In this document: positions 24,725-35,439 of the stretch, in pieces
Layout of the letters: every line of letters begins with the position of its first letter
Position numbering within the stretch: position 1 is the stretch's first letter
Source of the DNA: Erodium maritimum
Lineage: Eukaryota; Streptophyta; Magnoliopsida; Geraniales; Geraniaceae
Assembly: GCA_963921825.1 (NCBI GenBank)
Contig: OY997593.1
Span: forward strand, 69,238,039 to 69,302,038
DNA length: 64,000 bases
Direction of reading: 5' to 3'
The notes under the pieces: model-generated
What the model was told of the DNA's origin: nothing
The model's input: only the letters and a program-made list of their open reading frames with translations
Database searches by the model: none
Program-made: the position numbers and the translations under genes

Positions 24725-26160
24725 AGGATTTTCTAGCTGAGTGGTTTTGTTCCCTTTTCAAGCCCAAAGTTGTAGGTGTGGAACTTTCTTATTATCTAAA
24801 ATGTAATTTTGATTTGTGTTTTTTTTTTCTTTTAGAATAATAAGTAGTTTCATTAATAGAAAAACAAAGTTATTACGATGGTCACAGCTCTTATAGGAGT
24901 AATGATCCAATAACCCTTAGATATGAATCTATCCAATAAAAAAATGGGTATGGCAACAACAAGTAGAAGTAGAACAAAAATATGACTACAACAAAAATTG
25001 AAACCAAAACTAAAACTGAAATAAAATTCCAACTGTCAAGAACCGCTCAAAGTGGTGCTTAAACGTTGTTTGATCCATGCTTTCCAAAGACTCTTTTCGT
25101 CATGTGATCCACCAAACTTGAACCTGGCAGTCAGTAGGGGAGGATATGTATGATTCAGGGATCCCTCCCGATAAAAATCCCTAAATCCTTGCTTACTCTT
25201 TGGGATTGGCGAGGCGGCATAGCAGTCCTCGCCTGATTCGTCTGATTTTTCTCGACTATATAGTTGGTCTTGTTCTTGCTCGAGATGTGGGAGGCTAACA
25301 CGGAGAATGCGAGCATCACCGCAACAAGGAATCGCGGATTGTAACCGATGCGCCATCCTTCCGATACAACAACGCCGAATTATGGACGCGTAGAGGAGAG
25401 CACCACCGCAACAGATGGTTGTGGTCTGTCGTCGATATGCCATCTTTCCGATACAACACTGCTGAATTGTGGATGCGCAGAGGAGAGCACTACTAGGAGT
25501 AGAGAGAAAAGAATACTCACGATCAGTCTCGTGGTGGTTGGAGACGGGCACGGTAGTGGGTCCCTGTTGACGACTACACCAGTTAGGGTTGTGAGTTCTC
25601 AACCATAACAGAGATATATAAATAGGCCCGGTCTTGGATCCAAGCGCACACCATGGTCGGAGGCTCCTCCCGAACTCCCAGGTAATGAAAAAGTGACCAA
25701 CATCGCAGGAACTCGAACTTCCAAATCAAAAATGCTATTTTAAATGCTATTATGCACGTGACCAACACATGTCCAAAAAACTAACGGAATCTTCAAAATA
25801 GAAGGAAATTATTAGTTTGTGCAAAGAATAGAAAGGTCACAGTTGGGAAGTGCAAAAAAAAGTCAAGCCCAGTTAGGATGACCAAAAACAAACCTCAAAG
25901 GGGGTTAGGACTCATGTTCTCCCATTTTAATTTTGAGATAATGGAAATGAAATCAAAAATAGTAAGATGGAATTACCTCAAATTTTAAATCTAGATCTCT
26001 TATAAGATTATACACATCGATCTTAGTCAACAACAACAGAAAAATGCATGTGCTTTATGTTAATTATTTGGAAGTTTCATCATCTAGCATCATTAATCGG
26101 TATACCTAAATGGTTTCTCATGCTGTCATAAGCAGAACTAGAACCACCCGAACTGTCATG
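24725..26160. other. Unassigned; 188-codon minus frame and 2-unit repeat
   Basis: A poly-T run near 24818-24828 followed by TTCATTAATAGAAA looks like the inverted 3' end of a poly(A) retroelement. A minus-strand open frame at 25602-25036 (188 codons) contains an imperfect two-unit repeat of about 87 bases (about 25310-25490), seen in the peptide as two CCIG-M-A-R-Q blocks. On the same strand a TATA-like ATTTATATATC lies just upstream at about 25615. I cannot assign a family, and it may be retroelement sequence. The rest of the interval shows nothing recognisable. Confidence 0.35.
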
Positions 26161-26169
26161 GTAACCATT

Positions 26170-26610
26170 AATTTACACGAATCGTTCTCTGAGAGAGTTA
26201 ACTATTTGTTCTGCAGATCGTAGCTCATTGTTCTCAGCCCATGGATGCTTCTTTACCATCTTCCCCAATCCTTCTAGCTTCATTGCCACTTCCTTCATAG
26301 TGGGTCTCTCTTCTCTTCTCCTTTCACTTTTATGCAATTCCTTGAGAGAATGTCGAACAAAGCATCCTCTTTCAACACGAACAAAAAGTATATGGCCAAG
26401 ATTCTCTTCTCTTCCGACCTTTCGAACGAAAGCGATTGTTGTCCACTCAAGAGCTCCATGAAAATAATCCCAAAATTGTAAACATCTCTCTTCTCGGTGA
26501 GTTGACTCGTGTGCAAGTACTCGGGATCCAAGTATCGTGGTGTCCCTTGCACCATCGTGGATAGCTCGTCTTGATCGAGTGGAACCAATCTCGAAGCTCC
26601 CAAGTTAGAG
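26170..26610 (-). pseudogene. C-terminal half of a WAK-like receptor kinase
   Basis: The minus strand reads KVSNLGASRLVPLDQDELST, then VQGTPRYLDPEYLHTSQLTE and DVYNFGIIFMELLSGQ. This is kinase subdomains VII to IX of wall-associated-kinase-like proteins. Past a frameshift near 26310 the C-terminal tail continues, with MKEVAMKLEGLGKMVKKHPWA. The usual DFG aspartate is replaced: the motif reads NLG. The upstream boundary is exactly a miniature LTR (26618), so the N-terminal lobe is missing on this side. It cannot encode an active kinase. Confidence 0.8.
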
Positions 26611-26814
26611 ACTTTGGTATTAGAGAACCAACTCAACTAAAAGCTCAAGCTTATAGTTGAAGGCCCAATTATAGTTATATTTTAGCACGGGCCCTCACGG
26701 ACAAGCCTGTTTACGGGTTTGGATGTGAATTATTAGAAGAGGGGAAGAGCCCATTAAGAAGAGATATAAGGGCCGACTTGGAGCAAATTTGATAAATAGA
26801 GAAGAAATTAGAAC

Positions 26815-29696
26815 TGTCACGCCCCAAATCCGGTCTTTGACCGAATTCGAGACGCGACTAAAGATTTACAGTAAAACAAGAGAAATAAAGATAAATAAAG
26901 TTCCAAAAAGAATATAAACTTCCGAAAGTGAAGAGTCACAGCTCAATTCGTAAAATACAAAGTCCAACATAAACCAAAAAGATGTACGTCTCTAAACCTA
27001 GCTAAACCCTCAGCAGCTCCCCAGCTCTGAGAGTCCGGCTAGTACTGCTCCCGCGCAACACCTGAAAACACCACAACGACAGGAGGGATGAGCTTACGCT
27101 CAGTAGGAAAAGTAAAAGGACTCCAACACACCTTTTAACCTCACGGTAAATCGGTAATTAGGGTAAACTAGGAAGAAGATCCAACAAGTTGTCTCTAGGA
27201 AAAACTCTTACCAACCCAACCACACAGTATAAAACTCCTTGTATACACACAGACAAACCAGAGAGAAAGGCACACAGAAGAACACACATAGAGTCCATAG
27301 GACGGCACACAGCAAACAACGGGGAAGGGTCCGGACGAAACGCACACAAATGTCGTAAATTGCGGGAGTCAACTCCATCGATTTGCACACAACTGATTAT
27401 ATCGCACCGGAACACACAACGTCAGTCACGATATCTTCCTCCTCACACAGATGAAGGGCGTTACTCTCATATGTACCGAAATGGAACTCCATCGATTTGC
27501 ACACAGCCGCTTATATCGCACTGGAACACACAGCGTCAGTCACGATATCTTCCTCCTCACACAGATGAAGGGCTCTACTCAACGTAAATATAAAACCGGC
27601 ACACTCCTCGATCAATCCCATCCCAGATTATGAGTCATCTGAATACGCCATCCTTGGTCTCGATATGATTATCCATCCGGCTACGCCGTCTCTTAAACAC
27701 ACACAGGGTTTCACACACAGCACACTCACTGATGGTCTCGGTATACCAGCCGAACCATCTTAGCATACACCCGGTCTATCACTCACCCGGTCATTTCACA
27801 AACAAGGGTTCACATAGTCACACATGGCACACTTGCCCACACAGTCACATCATGCAACAGCGATGATAGTTCTATTTAGACTCTCACACATCAGTCATAA
27901 TATAATTTAGATTCTCACACAGCGATTATGACGTTAATTAGACTCCCACACAGCGAGTAAACACACAACACACAACTCTAGGACCTAGACATGGCCCGTC
28001 TATCAGCACAGCAATTTCCCAGAAAGTACAAGCAAGTCAAACGGATATCAAACATGTTCTTTCCCAGTATTATCAAGACTCGTCCAATTAAACTAATAAT
28101 ATAACAGTTTTACCTATGTGTCACTAAGACGTTCCGGTTATTAATAATCCCTAGTCATGCATACTAGTTCGTTCCGGTTATTAGTAACCCTAGTCATGCA
28201 TACTAGTTCGTCCACAATTAAGGAGTGGTTCGATACTTTCCCTACCTCAAGACGATACCACAGCAGCGTCTCCTAGCTGCTGACGACCGGGCCAACACCG
28301 TCTTCTAAGGCGAAGTCCGCGTCTGGGTTTAACTCCGGTCTTCTCTTCGGTCGAAGCCGGACTCTAATTTCAAATGAAAGCCACAATTAAAAGCGGTTCC
28401 CAAATTAATTTAAAGGTTACGACGGCTTCGATTTAAGTTCAAAAGTTGTCTTTTAGACTCGAGCGGGCTAAAAACGAGGTTACGACGAGTCGGGTTCGAG
28501 CACCCGAGCACGGAACCCGATGCACGAGTTTCGAGGCACGATTCCCGAGGCACGTGTCCAGGGCACGGGTCCCGAGGTGTCCGATTCGACGTTCCCGTTT
28601 TCAGTCCCGTTCTAAGTCTGATTAACGTCCAGTTTAAACATTCGGTTCTAACTCGCTCAAAAACCCAAAATTCCTCGGATTAGATCCCAAAACCAGTGAA
28701 CTCCATTTTTAATTTCACAACCGTTTTTGAAACTCTTTTTTTTAAAAGAACTCTGATTTCATTTTAAAAAACAATTAATTCCTGATCTTTTCCAACCACA
28801 AAGGTTCGAGTCCAGCTTAACCAGATTCGTCCAGATCCAACACGATCAGAAGGACAAAAATAAAGAGGAAGAAGAACTCGGTGAGAGCTCCGACCAAAAC
28901 CGGCGGCGCTGTTGCCGGCCGAAGCTCCACGGGCTGGAATCTCACCGTGGGGGAATGAGACGAAGGTGGGGAAGAAAGAACACGGCGGAGGGACAACCTC
29001 AGATCCGGACGAAACCGGCGGAACTCACCAGATCTGGCGAGCTCGTCTCGGTTAGACGCGTCGGCGGAAGGTTCGGCCACGCCTTGGTGAGGGAGAGGGG
29101 TTCGGGTTCGAGAAGGCCGGCGACCGGCTTTGGGTTGAACGGAGACGGGGAGAAAAGAGGAGAGGGACGGACTCGTTGGTGGCGCTGACTCGGATTGGAC
29201 GGAGATGGTGGTGTGGAGCGGTGGCGGTTTGAGGTGAGAGGAGGAGATGAAGGAGGTCGGGATCGAGGAGCGGTGGCGGCTGGTTTCGGAGGGCACCGGA
29301 AGAGAGGGCGGCGGGTCTTGGTCCGGTGAGAGAGAAGGAAGGAGGTCGGGCTCGGGAGAGATGCGCGGCAGAGCGCGAGAGACGCTGGAGAAGAAACAAA
29401 TGGGTATCGAAACCCTAGAAAATGGTATAAATAGAACGGGCCGGTGCGTCATTGGGCTTCGCGGCCCAAAGGGAGGATGGCCGGGTCGGGCTTGGCTTGA
29501 CCTGCGCGCTAGGCTTGGTCAGACCCGATCTCTTCCTGCTCAATTGGTGATAGCATCACTCAAGGAAATGCTATAAAGGGTGAGGTCTTAGGCTCAAGTC
29601 TCACCAACAACCTAGGTTGGTATTTGTCTGTGGACAGTACACCAGAGGGGTTGGGGCCCCGTTGTGCCTCACACAGAGCCTCACGCGCGTGTTACA
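26815..29696 (-). mobile_element. Long solo-LTR-like element B nested in the miniature element
   Basis: It starts TGTCACGCCCCAAATCCGG and ends GTGTTACA, giving TG...CA ends over 2882 bp. The flanking 5-mers are AGAAC (26810-26814) and AGAAT (29697-29701), matching at four of five bases. The start is the reverse complement of the end of element A at 22540, so A and B are one family in opposite orientation. On the minus strand a TATA-like TATTTATACC followed by CTAGGGTTTCG occurs near 29420-29435. No gag or pol is seen. Confidence 0.65.
27371..27590. repeat. Tandem duplication, unit 114 bp, in element B
   Basis: The segment starting AACTCCATCGATTTGCACAC at 27371 is repeated from 27485. Both copies continue through CGTCAGTCACGATATCTTCC and CACACAGATGAAGGGC. 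The second copy ends near 27590. It explains the similar short open frames read there. Confidence 0.85.
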
Positions 29697-29848
29697 AGAA
29701 TTTTTGTAGTTAGTGGCGTTTGAACCCGGGTCCATGGGGTTTAAACCCGGGTCCGTGAGGATTCAAGCTCTGATACCATATTAGAGAACCAACTCAACTA
29801 AAAGCTTAAGTTGATAGTTGAAGGCCCAATTACAGTTATATTATAGCA

Positions 29849-31187
29849 CGCGCCCTCACGGACAAACCCGTTTTACGGGTTTGGAGGTGAATTATTAGAA
29901 TATGAGAAGATCTCATTGAGAATAGTGATAAGGGCTGGCCCATTTTGAAATTTTTAGATAAATTGGGAATACATTAGAATTTTTGTAGAGAGTGGGGTTT
30001 GAACCCCTCCCGTAAGGTACCAAGCTCTGATACCATGTTAAAGCCCAATCCAACCCAAAACTTCGAACTGATGGGTGGAGGCACTAATATGTTAGATTAT
30101 AACTATAATTGGGCCTTCAATTATCAGCTTGAGCTTTTAGTTGAGTTGGTTCTCTAATATGGTATCAGAGCTTGGCACCTCACGGGCCCGGGTTCAAACC
30201 CCACTCTCTACAAAAATTTCTAATTTCTCTCAATTTATCAAATTTGTCCAAAATGGGCCAGCCTTTATCACTATTCTCAATAGGCTCTTCTCCTCTTCTA
30301 ACAATTCACCTCCAAACCCGTAAAACGGGTTTGTCCGTGAGGGCGCATGTTAGAATATAACTATAATTGGGCCTTCAACTATCAGCTTGAGCTTTTAGTT
30401 GAGTTGGTTCTCTAACATGGTATCAGAGCTGGTTCGGCCCACAGCCTGTTTGTCACCTCCATCTTGTTGTCTCCAGTTCATATACAGATGTCCAGTCCTA
30501 CACGTGAGGGGAAGTGTTGAAATATAAGTCCCACATAGAAAGTGTATGGACAAATTGAACACTTGATAAGCATATTAGTGTTGGATTGGGCTTTAACATA
30601 TTAAAGGACCAACTTAACTAAAAGATCAAGCTGATAGTTGGAGGCCCAATTATAGTTATATTTTAAAACGTGCCCTTATGGACAAGCCCGTTTACGGGTT
30701 TGGAGGTGAATTATTTAGAAGAGAGAGATGAGCCCATTGAGAAGAGTGATAAGGGATAGCCCATTTTGGGCAAATTTGATAAATAGAGAATAAATTAGAA
30801 TTTTTGTAGAGAGTGGGGTATGAACCCCTGTCCGTGAGGTACCAAGCTCTGATACCATATTAGAGAAACAACTCAACTAAAAGCTCAAGCTGATAGTTGA
30901 AGGCCCAATTATAGTTATATTCTAACACACGCCCTCACGGACAAGCCTGTTTTACGGGTTTGGAGGTGAATTATTAGAAGAGGAGAAGAGCCCATTGAGA
31001 ATAGTGATAAGGGCTGGCCCATTTTGGACAAATTTGATAAATCGGGAATAAATTAGAATTTTTGTAGATAGTGGGGTTTGAACCCCTGTCCGTGAGGTAC
31101 CAAGCTCTGATACCATGTTAAAGCCCAATCCAACCCAAAAGGTCGAACTCATGGGTGGAGTCGTTAAGATGCTTATCAAGTGTTCAA
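29849..31187. mobile_element. Mosaic of two miniature LTR families
   Basis: Besides the complete copy at 30090-30417, this stretch holds family-A LTRs on the minus strand at 30599-30668 and 30858-30927, each followed by a near-identical internal region. It also holds family-B LTR parts at about 30039-30089, 30510-30598 and 31116-31187. Primer-binding complements (TCTGATACCA) occur just before most LTR starts, for example ending at 30038, 30857 and 31115. LTRs outnumber what complete elements require, which suggests repeated nesting and unequal recombination. Confidence 0.7.
30090..30417 (+). mobile_element. Complete miniature LTR retrotransposon, 70-bp LTRs
   Basis: The left LTR is 30090-30159 and the right LTR 30348-30417. 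Both start TGTTAGA and run through CTATAATTGGGCCTTCAA; the right copy ends TCTAACA and the left ends TCTAATA. The primer-binding site TGGTATCAGAGC follows immediately at 30160-30171. The internal part is only 188 bp and ends in a purine-rich GTGAGGGCGCA before the right LTR. Total length is 328 bp, at the lower limit of known TRIM/SMART elements. No 5-bp duplication is visible: the right LTR is followed by another primer-binding site, at 30418-30429, and by family-B internal sequence. Confidence 0.8.
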
Positions 31188-31676
31188 ATGTTAAAGCCCT
31201 ATCCTACCCAAAAGCTTAAACTGATGGATGGAGGTACTAATATGCTTATCAAGTGTTCAATTTGTTCATATACTTTCTATGTCCCTCACGTGTAGTACTG
31301 GACATCTGCATATGGACCAGAGACTACAAGGTGGAGGTGACAAACGGGTTGTGGGTCGAACCAGCTCTGATACCATGTTAAAGCCCTATCCAACCCAAAA
31401 GCTCGAATTCATAGGTGGAAGCATCAAGATGTATATCAATGGGTCAATTTATCCACACACTTTCGATGTGGGACTTACACTACAACACTCCCCCTCACGT
31501 GTAGGACTGGACATCTACTCGTTTTCCATAGCAGGACTGGACATCTGCATATGGGCCGGAGACCACAAGGTGGAGGCGACAAACAGGCTGTAGGCCGAAC
31601 CAGACTCTGATACCATGTTAAAGTCCTATCCAACCCAAAAGCTCGAATTGATGGTGGAGGTACTAATATGCTTATT
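31188..31676 (-). mobile_element. Tandem family-B miniature LTR elements
   Basis: Three family-B LTR copies begin with TGTTAAAGYCCTATCC at 31188, 31376 and 31616, separated by two short internal regions. The complete middle LTR is 31376-31487 (112 bp). On the minus strand the internal region starts with a TGGTATCAGAG primer-binding motif and ends with the purine-rich tract GTGAGGGGGAG next to the LTR. The outermost LTR (31616 on) is truncated. No coding sequence is present. Confidence 0.7.
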
Positions 31677-32400
31677 GGTTAAATGTTTTGGAACACGATT
31701 TTCCTCCCTCGCTGTTGGTCTTGTCTTTTGACATCGTAGGTAGTGATAATAAGTATGTGGTTGGAAGGAAAGGACAAAGAACTTGTGCTTGCGACTGAAT
31801 GACGATTAAAAGAGAAAAAACCCGATAAGGGTGTCGATGAATTAGGTTTTGTGTTTTGGGGAGGCCAGGACGCAAAAAAAAACAATTAGCGGCGACATAT
31901 CTAGATGAATTAGGTTTGGGGTTTTAATTTGTTTTTTTTGTGGGCCGCATATGTCATATAAGCGCAACAAATTGAACTAATTCAAGCTCATTTGGTTATT
32001 TGGACAAAAGGAGGAAGCATGAAGCTATTGGAAAAGAATCCATGTGGGTCGGGGTGAATCGGGTCAGTACGCAGGTCGTGGACACGGGCGCGGGTTGTGG
32101 GCTGTGGTCGCTGAAGTATGTCGGGTTACAAACACGGGTCGGTGTGGACCAGACACGGGCATGGGCGCGGGTCATGAGCTGGATTGGGCCTTCTGCAGGT
32201 CAAGAGGATTCCGTGGGTCAGGGTAGGCGTAGGTCTGGGCCTGGACCGGATTCAGTTCGCGGGTGCTTTGACCCGATTGGACAGATTGGGAAAACACCTC
32301 TCTTCTTCTCCTTATGTTGTATGTCAGAATAATTCTGAAGATCGATCTTTGTTTCCTAGAAACACATAAAGACGATCTTGTTACACCAATTTGGGTGTGA

Positions 32401-32541
32401 TCTGATTTGGTTCTAGTTAGAACATGTACGAACAGATTAACCGTTCATCTGATTCAGTTCTAGTTAGAACACGTACGAACAAATTAACTTTTCATCTGAT
32501 TCGGTTCTAGTTAGAACACGTACAAACAAATTAAATTTTTT
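32401..32541. repeat. Three 47-bp tandem repeats
   Basis: The unit TCTGATTYRGTTCTAGTTAG...GTACGAACARATTAA occurs at 32401, 32448 and 32495, a constant period of 47. A related but single copy lies at about 33665-33765, beyond the FAR1 fragment, so the fragment is flanked by this sequence on both sides. Confidence 0.8.
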
Positions 32542-32960
32542 AACGATTGAAAACTTTTGACGAATTATATATGTAACTAAAGGTCCATTAGACACATAAC
32601 TAAAGCTAATTCTTGCCTTACACCCTATTCTACCAGAAACACGTCTTTTCCGTACTGCTTTTCCACCAGATCTTGTTAGTTCTTTCCTTTTGCAATGACC
32701 TTCTTTGAAACAGTATACATATTGAAATGTAACTACACCTCTCCTTTTGTTCTTTGTCCCAATTCGCGTACTAAATCCACATAGTAATGCATAATTCTTG
32801 TAGAATTTGATTCCATCCTCAAGACTTTCAAACACTTTCCCATGATGTGGCTTGTACTCATCAGCACAATTTTGGATGTACAAAGCTGTCTACTCGAGAA
32901 GGCAATGGCTCATCATTTTCACTCTCATCCGAAGAGCTACTCCCATCACAAGAGCTATTT
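32464..32960 (-). pseudogene. FAR1/FHY3-type DNA-binding domain fragment
   Basis: The minus frame reads GKVFESLEDGIKFYKNYALL, CGFSTRIGTKNKRRGVVTFQ, VYCFKEGHCKRKE, and then RRVSGRIGCKARISF. This is the FAR1 DNA-binding domain, a zinc-finger module derived from Mutator-like transposases. An acidic leader, SSSSDESENDEPLPSR, lies just upstream in another frame (about 32955-32895), so a frameshift near 32885 separates the two. The MULE transposase and SWIM domains that normally follow are absent; the frame runs into the 47-bp repeats. It is a fragment of either a FAR1-related gene or a Mutator element. Confidence 0.7.
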
Positions 32961-32999
32961 GAGCTACAACAATAGTTATTATGCATATTACATGTAATA

Positions 33000-33990
33000 A
33001 ATCACAAATACATTCCATACAGTTCAAACACCCAGGTATGAAACTAAATTCAAAACTGTTTAAAACAATTTCAATATCAAGTTTTAACATAATAACATGC
33101 TGAATTCTACTTATTTCATTTGATAATACAATTATGAAACAGGTGTGTTCACATCATTTGAAACATTTGCCAAACTATAACTTGTAATTGTGCTAACAAC
33201 ATTATAAAATTATTTCACAGCCAGTGTACATATATATCATCAATCATATTTTGTGCTTAGTATGTTCACAACTTCAAATTTTTATTTCAAAGTCCAGGTT
33301 TTGAAACAAATAATCAAAATTTATGAAACAACTTTAATTAAAAAAATTAGTTAAAACTTTCAATCTTATGAAATAGTTTAAGATATCATCAACCATAGTC
33401 AATTGGTACTTTGTTCATAACTTTTACATATTTATTTCAAACTTTAGAGTTCTGAAACATATTTCTCAAAATTATATACAACAGTAATTATAAGTTTCAA
33501 TCTTTAAACATTCCCATTTCATTTGCTTTTTATCATTGCACTTAAGTTTATATATTTTGAATTCAAGAAGGAAACAAATTGGATTTATTTTCTAAACGGT
33601 TTCTTATTCTCCTAAAGGGAATTTAAAACATTTCCTTAGAAGAACGGTATTAGTGATTGATATTGTTTCTTGGAAACACGTAAAGATGATCAAACAAATG
33701 GATTCGTGAAATCCGATCTGATTCGGTTTTAAAAATAGAACGCGTACGAATAGATTAAAATCGTGGTTTTAGTCTGCCCTCGTGCAGACTGCCTATATCT
33801 CATTTTGAGAATAAGGCTTATAAAACTTCTCTGATAAAAAAACGAATAGATTAAAATCGAAAGTGCTTTTAAAGATTAAAAGACATTCGATGAAAATCGA
33901 CAAATTGAATGGATTCAATAAGTTCAAATTGAATGGTTTCAATTAGTTTAAAACAAAAGCAAATTAAAGAGGTAAGGAGTTACCTAATAA
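33000..33990. other. AT-rich stretch without a gene
   Basis: Long runs of A/T-rich sequence with repeated TTTCAAA/TGAAAC motifs and no supported reading frame. The single diverged copy of the 47-bp repeat sequence lies at about 33665-33765. Confidence 0.5.
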
Positions 33991-33993
33991 TTA

Positions 33994-35074
33994 CTAGAGC
34001 AGAAAGGCCGAGCGCATGCCAACTTGGAGGGCAACCTTGTCCAGTTCCTTATAGGTCATCACCACTGACTTGCAGATCCAATCCACGACCCGAGCCGTCA
34101 CAAAAGCAGAATGGTCGGGGACTCCACCACTTGGGAGCTCAGTGAAGTGAAGCTTGAGACACAAGTAATGCACAGTGTAATCATCAGAATAATCATGTCG
34201 AGCCAAGGAAGAGGAGATGTACAAAACCACCCCTTCGCCCAGGCTACTGAGTGATACCTCAATAGAAAGGTCACCGTAGAAAGCATGTACATAGTAGGGA
34301 TACAGTTCAGGCAGCTCTTGCATGGCAACTCTGGGTCTGTCTCCATTGTGCAGCAGCTTGTAGGCATAGATCTTCGCTCAGACCATCCACGGCAGCGGTC
34401 GTCATCGGGTGGTAGACGGACCGCGGGGAGAAATAGAACGTTCTCTTCCATGCCCTGGACTCGAGACAGTAAGACAACTCGGCCAGGCCGATCGCGAAAA
34501 ACCTGCCGGCGAACTCAAACGCGGCAAAGACACACGGAATGGCTCTCATGTCCGGTTGCTCCGGCGTCGTCCACGACTCCGATTCGGGGTCGAAGATCTC
34601 GAACATCGGGAGGCGGAGGCCGTCGGAGTCCAATAAAGGAATTGTTTGGCCGATGACGCAGAAACGCGACTTGACCGGCACCACGAAAGGGATCGCCTTT
34701 GGGCCTTGGCAAGGAGGGACGGTGTTGCTGACGGATATGTTGACGGAGGGTTTCTCGGCGGCCCAGTCCTGGCGGTGGTCGTCGGAGACGTAGACGCGCC
34801 TGTTTAGGAAATGACGGCTCCGGGAGGGTTGTTGTTCCTCGCCGGGGTTGTCGTTTGGGAGGAGCTTCTCGCCGCCGACGAAGAATGTTTTGGAGTTCCA
34901 CCTGATGGTACCGGCGCCGGACGGCACGCCCTCGTTCTCGTAGGAGCAGACCAGAGTGGCCTCGCCCCTGTCCCTGTCACCGATCACGGGGAGCTTGGGT
35001 TGCTCAAATATCCCACCTTGGAAACGGAGCCTCCACAGACCGATTGTAGAATTCACGTAAACGTACTCTGCCAT
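33994..35074 (-). pseudogene. Kelch-like beta-propeller gene, copy 2, broken
   Basis: Paralogue of 15520-16630. The start at 35074 reads MAEYVYVNSTIGLWRLRF and the frame stays open to 34307, through FEIFDPESESWTTPEQPDM and FFAIGLAELSYCLESRAWKR. At 34372-34380 a net loss of 35 bases relative to copy 1 shifts the frame, which then stops. The correct frame resumes at 34323 with MQELPELYPYYV and runs to 33994. Neither of the two lesions of copy 1 is present here. As it stands the gene would encode a product of about 255 residues with an altered end. Function unknown; no F-box seen. Confidence 0.7.
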
Positions 35075-35439
35075 GTGATGCTCGATCGATGGTAGATGAA
35101 AAAACCCTAGCACTCCACCTCTTATATATACATATTAGTTGTGTCGGTTTCATAATGGTCCAATGACCATCTTTTCCGATTTTGGCATGTTGGGTTCGAT
35201 GAGGAAGAGAAGAGGAGGTGCGACTACTAAACCCTAAAGAGAGAACTTGGGCCCGAGGTGAATGAAGATGGACTGGAAGTGGAACCAGTCGGCCCAAAGA
35301 TGAAGGAGAGGAGAACTATTATCGGGACGTCGTCGTATTTGGGAAGGAGTACATCTTGCTCGTGAGTTCGAAAAAAGAGTCGTTGTACGTAGGAGGAAGT
35401 TACAGCGGACAGAGAACTGAGCAAATATGAGGTATGAGG

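Larger units (their letters stand above)
26618..29848 (-). mobile_element. Miniature LTR element (family A) split by a long LTR
   Basis: Two 70-bp LTRs at 26618-26687 and 29779-29848 flank an internal region of about 220 bp that is interrupted by 26815-29696. On the minus strand each LTR reads TGNTA...GGGCC...AATA. Directly next to the 29779 LTR is the sequence GCTCTGATACCA, the complement of the initiator-tRNA-Met primer-binding site TGGTATCAGAGC. No protein is encoded. This size and structure fit TRIM/SMART-type miniature LTR retrotransposons. Confidence 0.75.

Noticed and set aside
30160-30215. tRNA gene suggested by a GGGTTCAAACCCC box-B-like motif
   Set aside because: It follows a retroelement primer-binding site and no cloverleaf with A box and acceptor stem can be formed.
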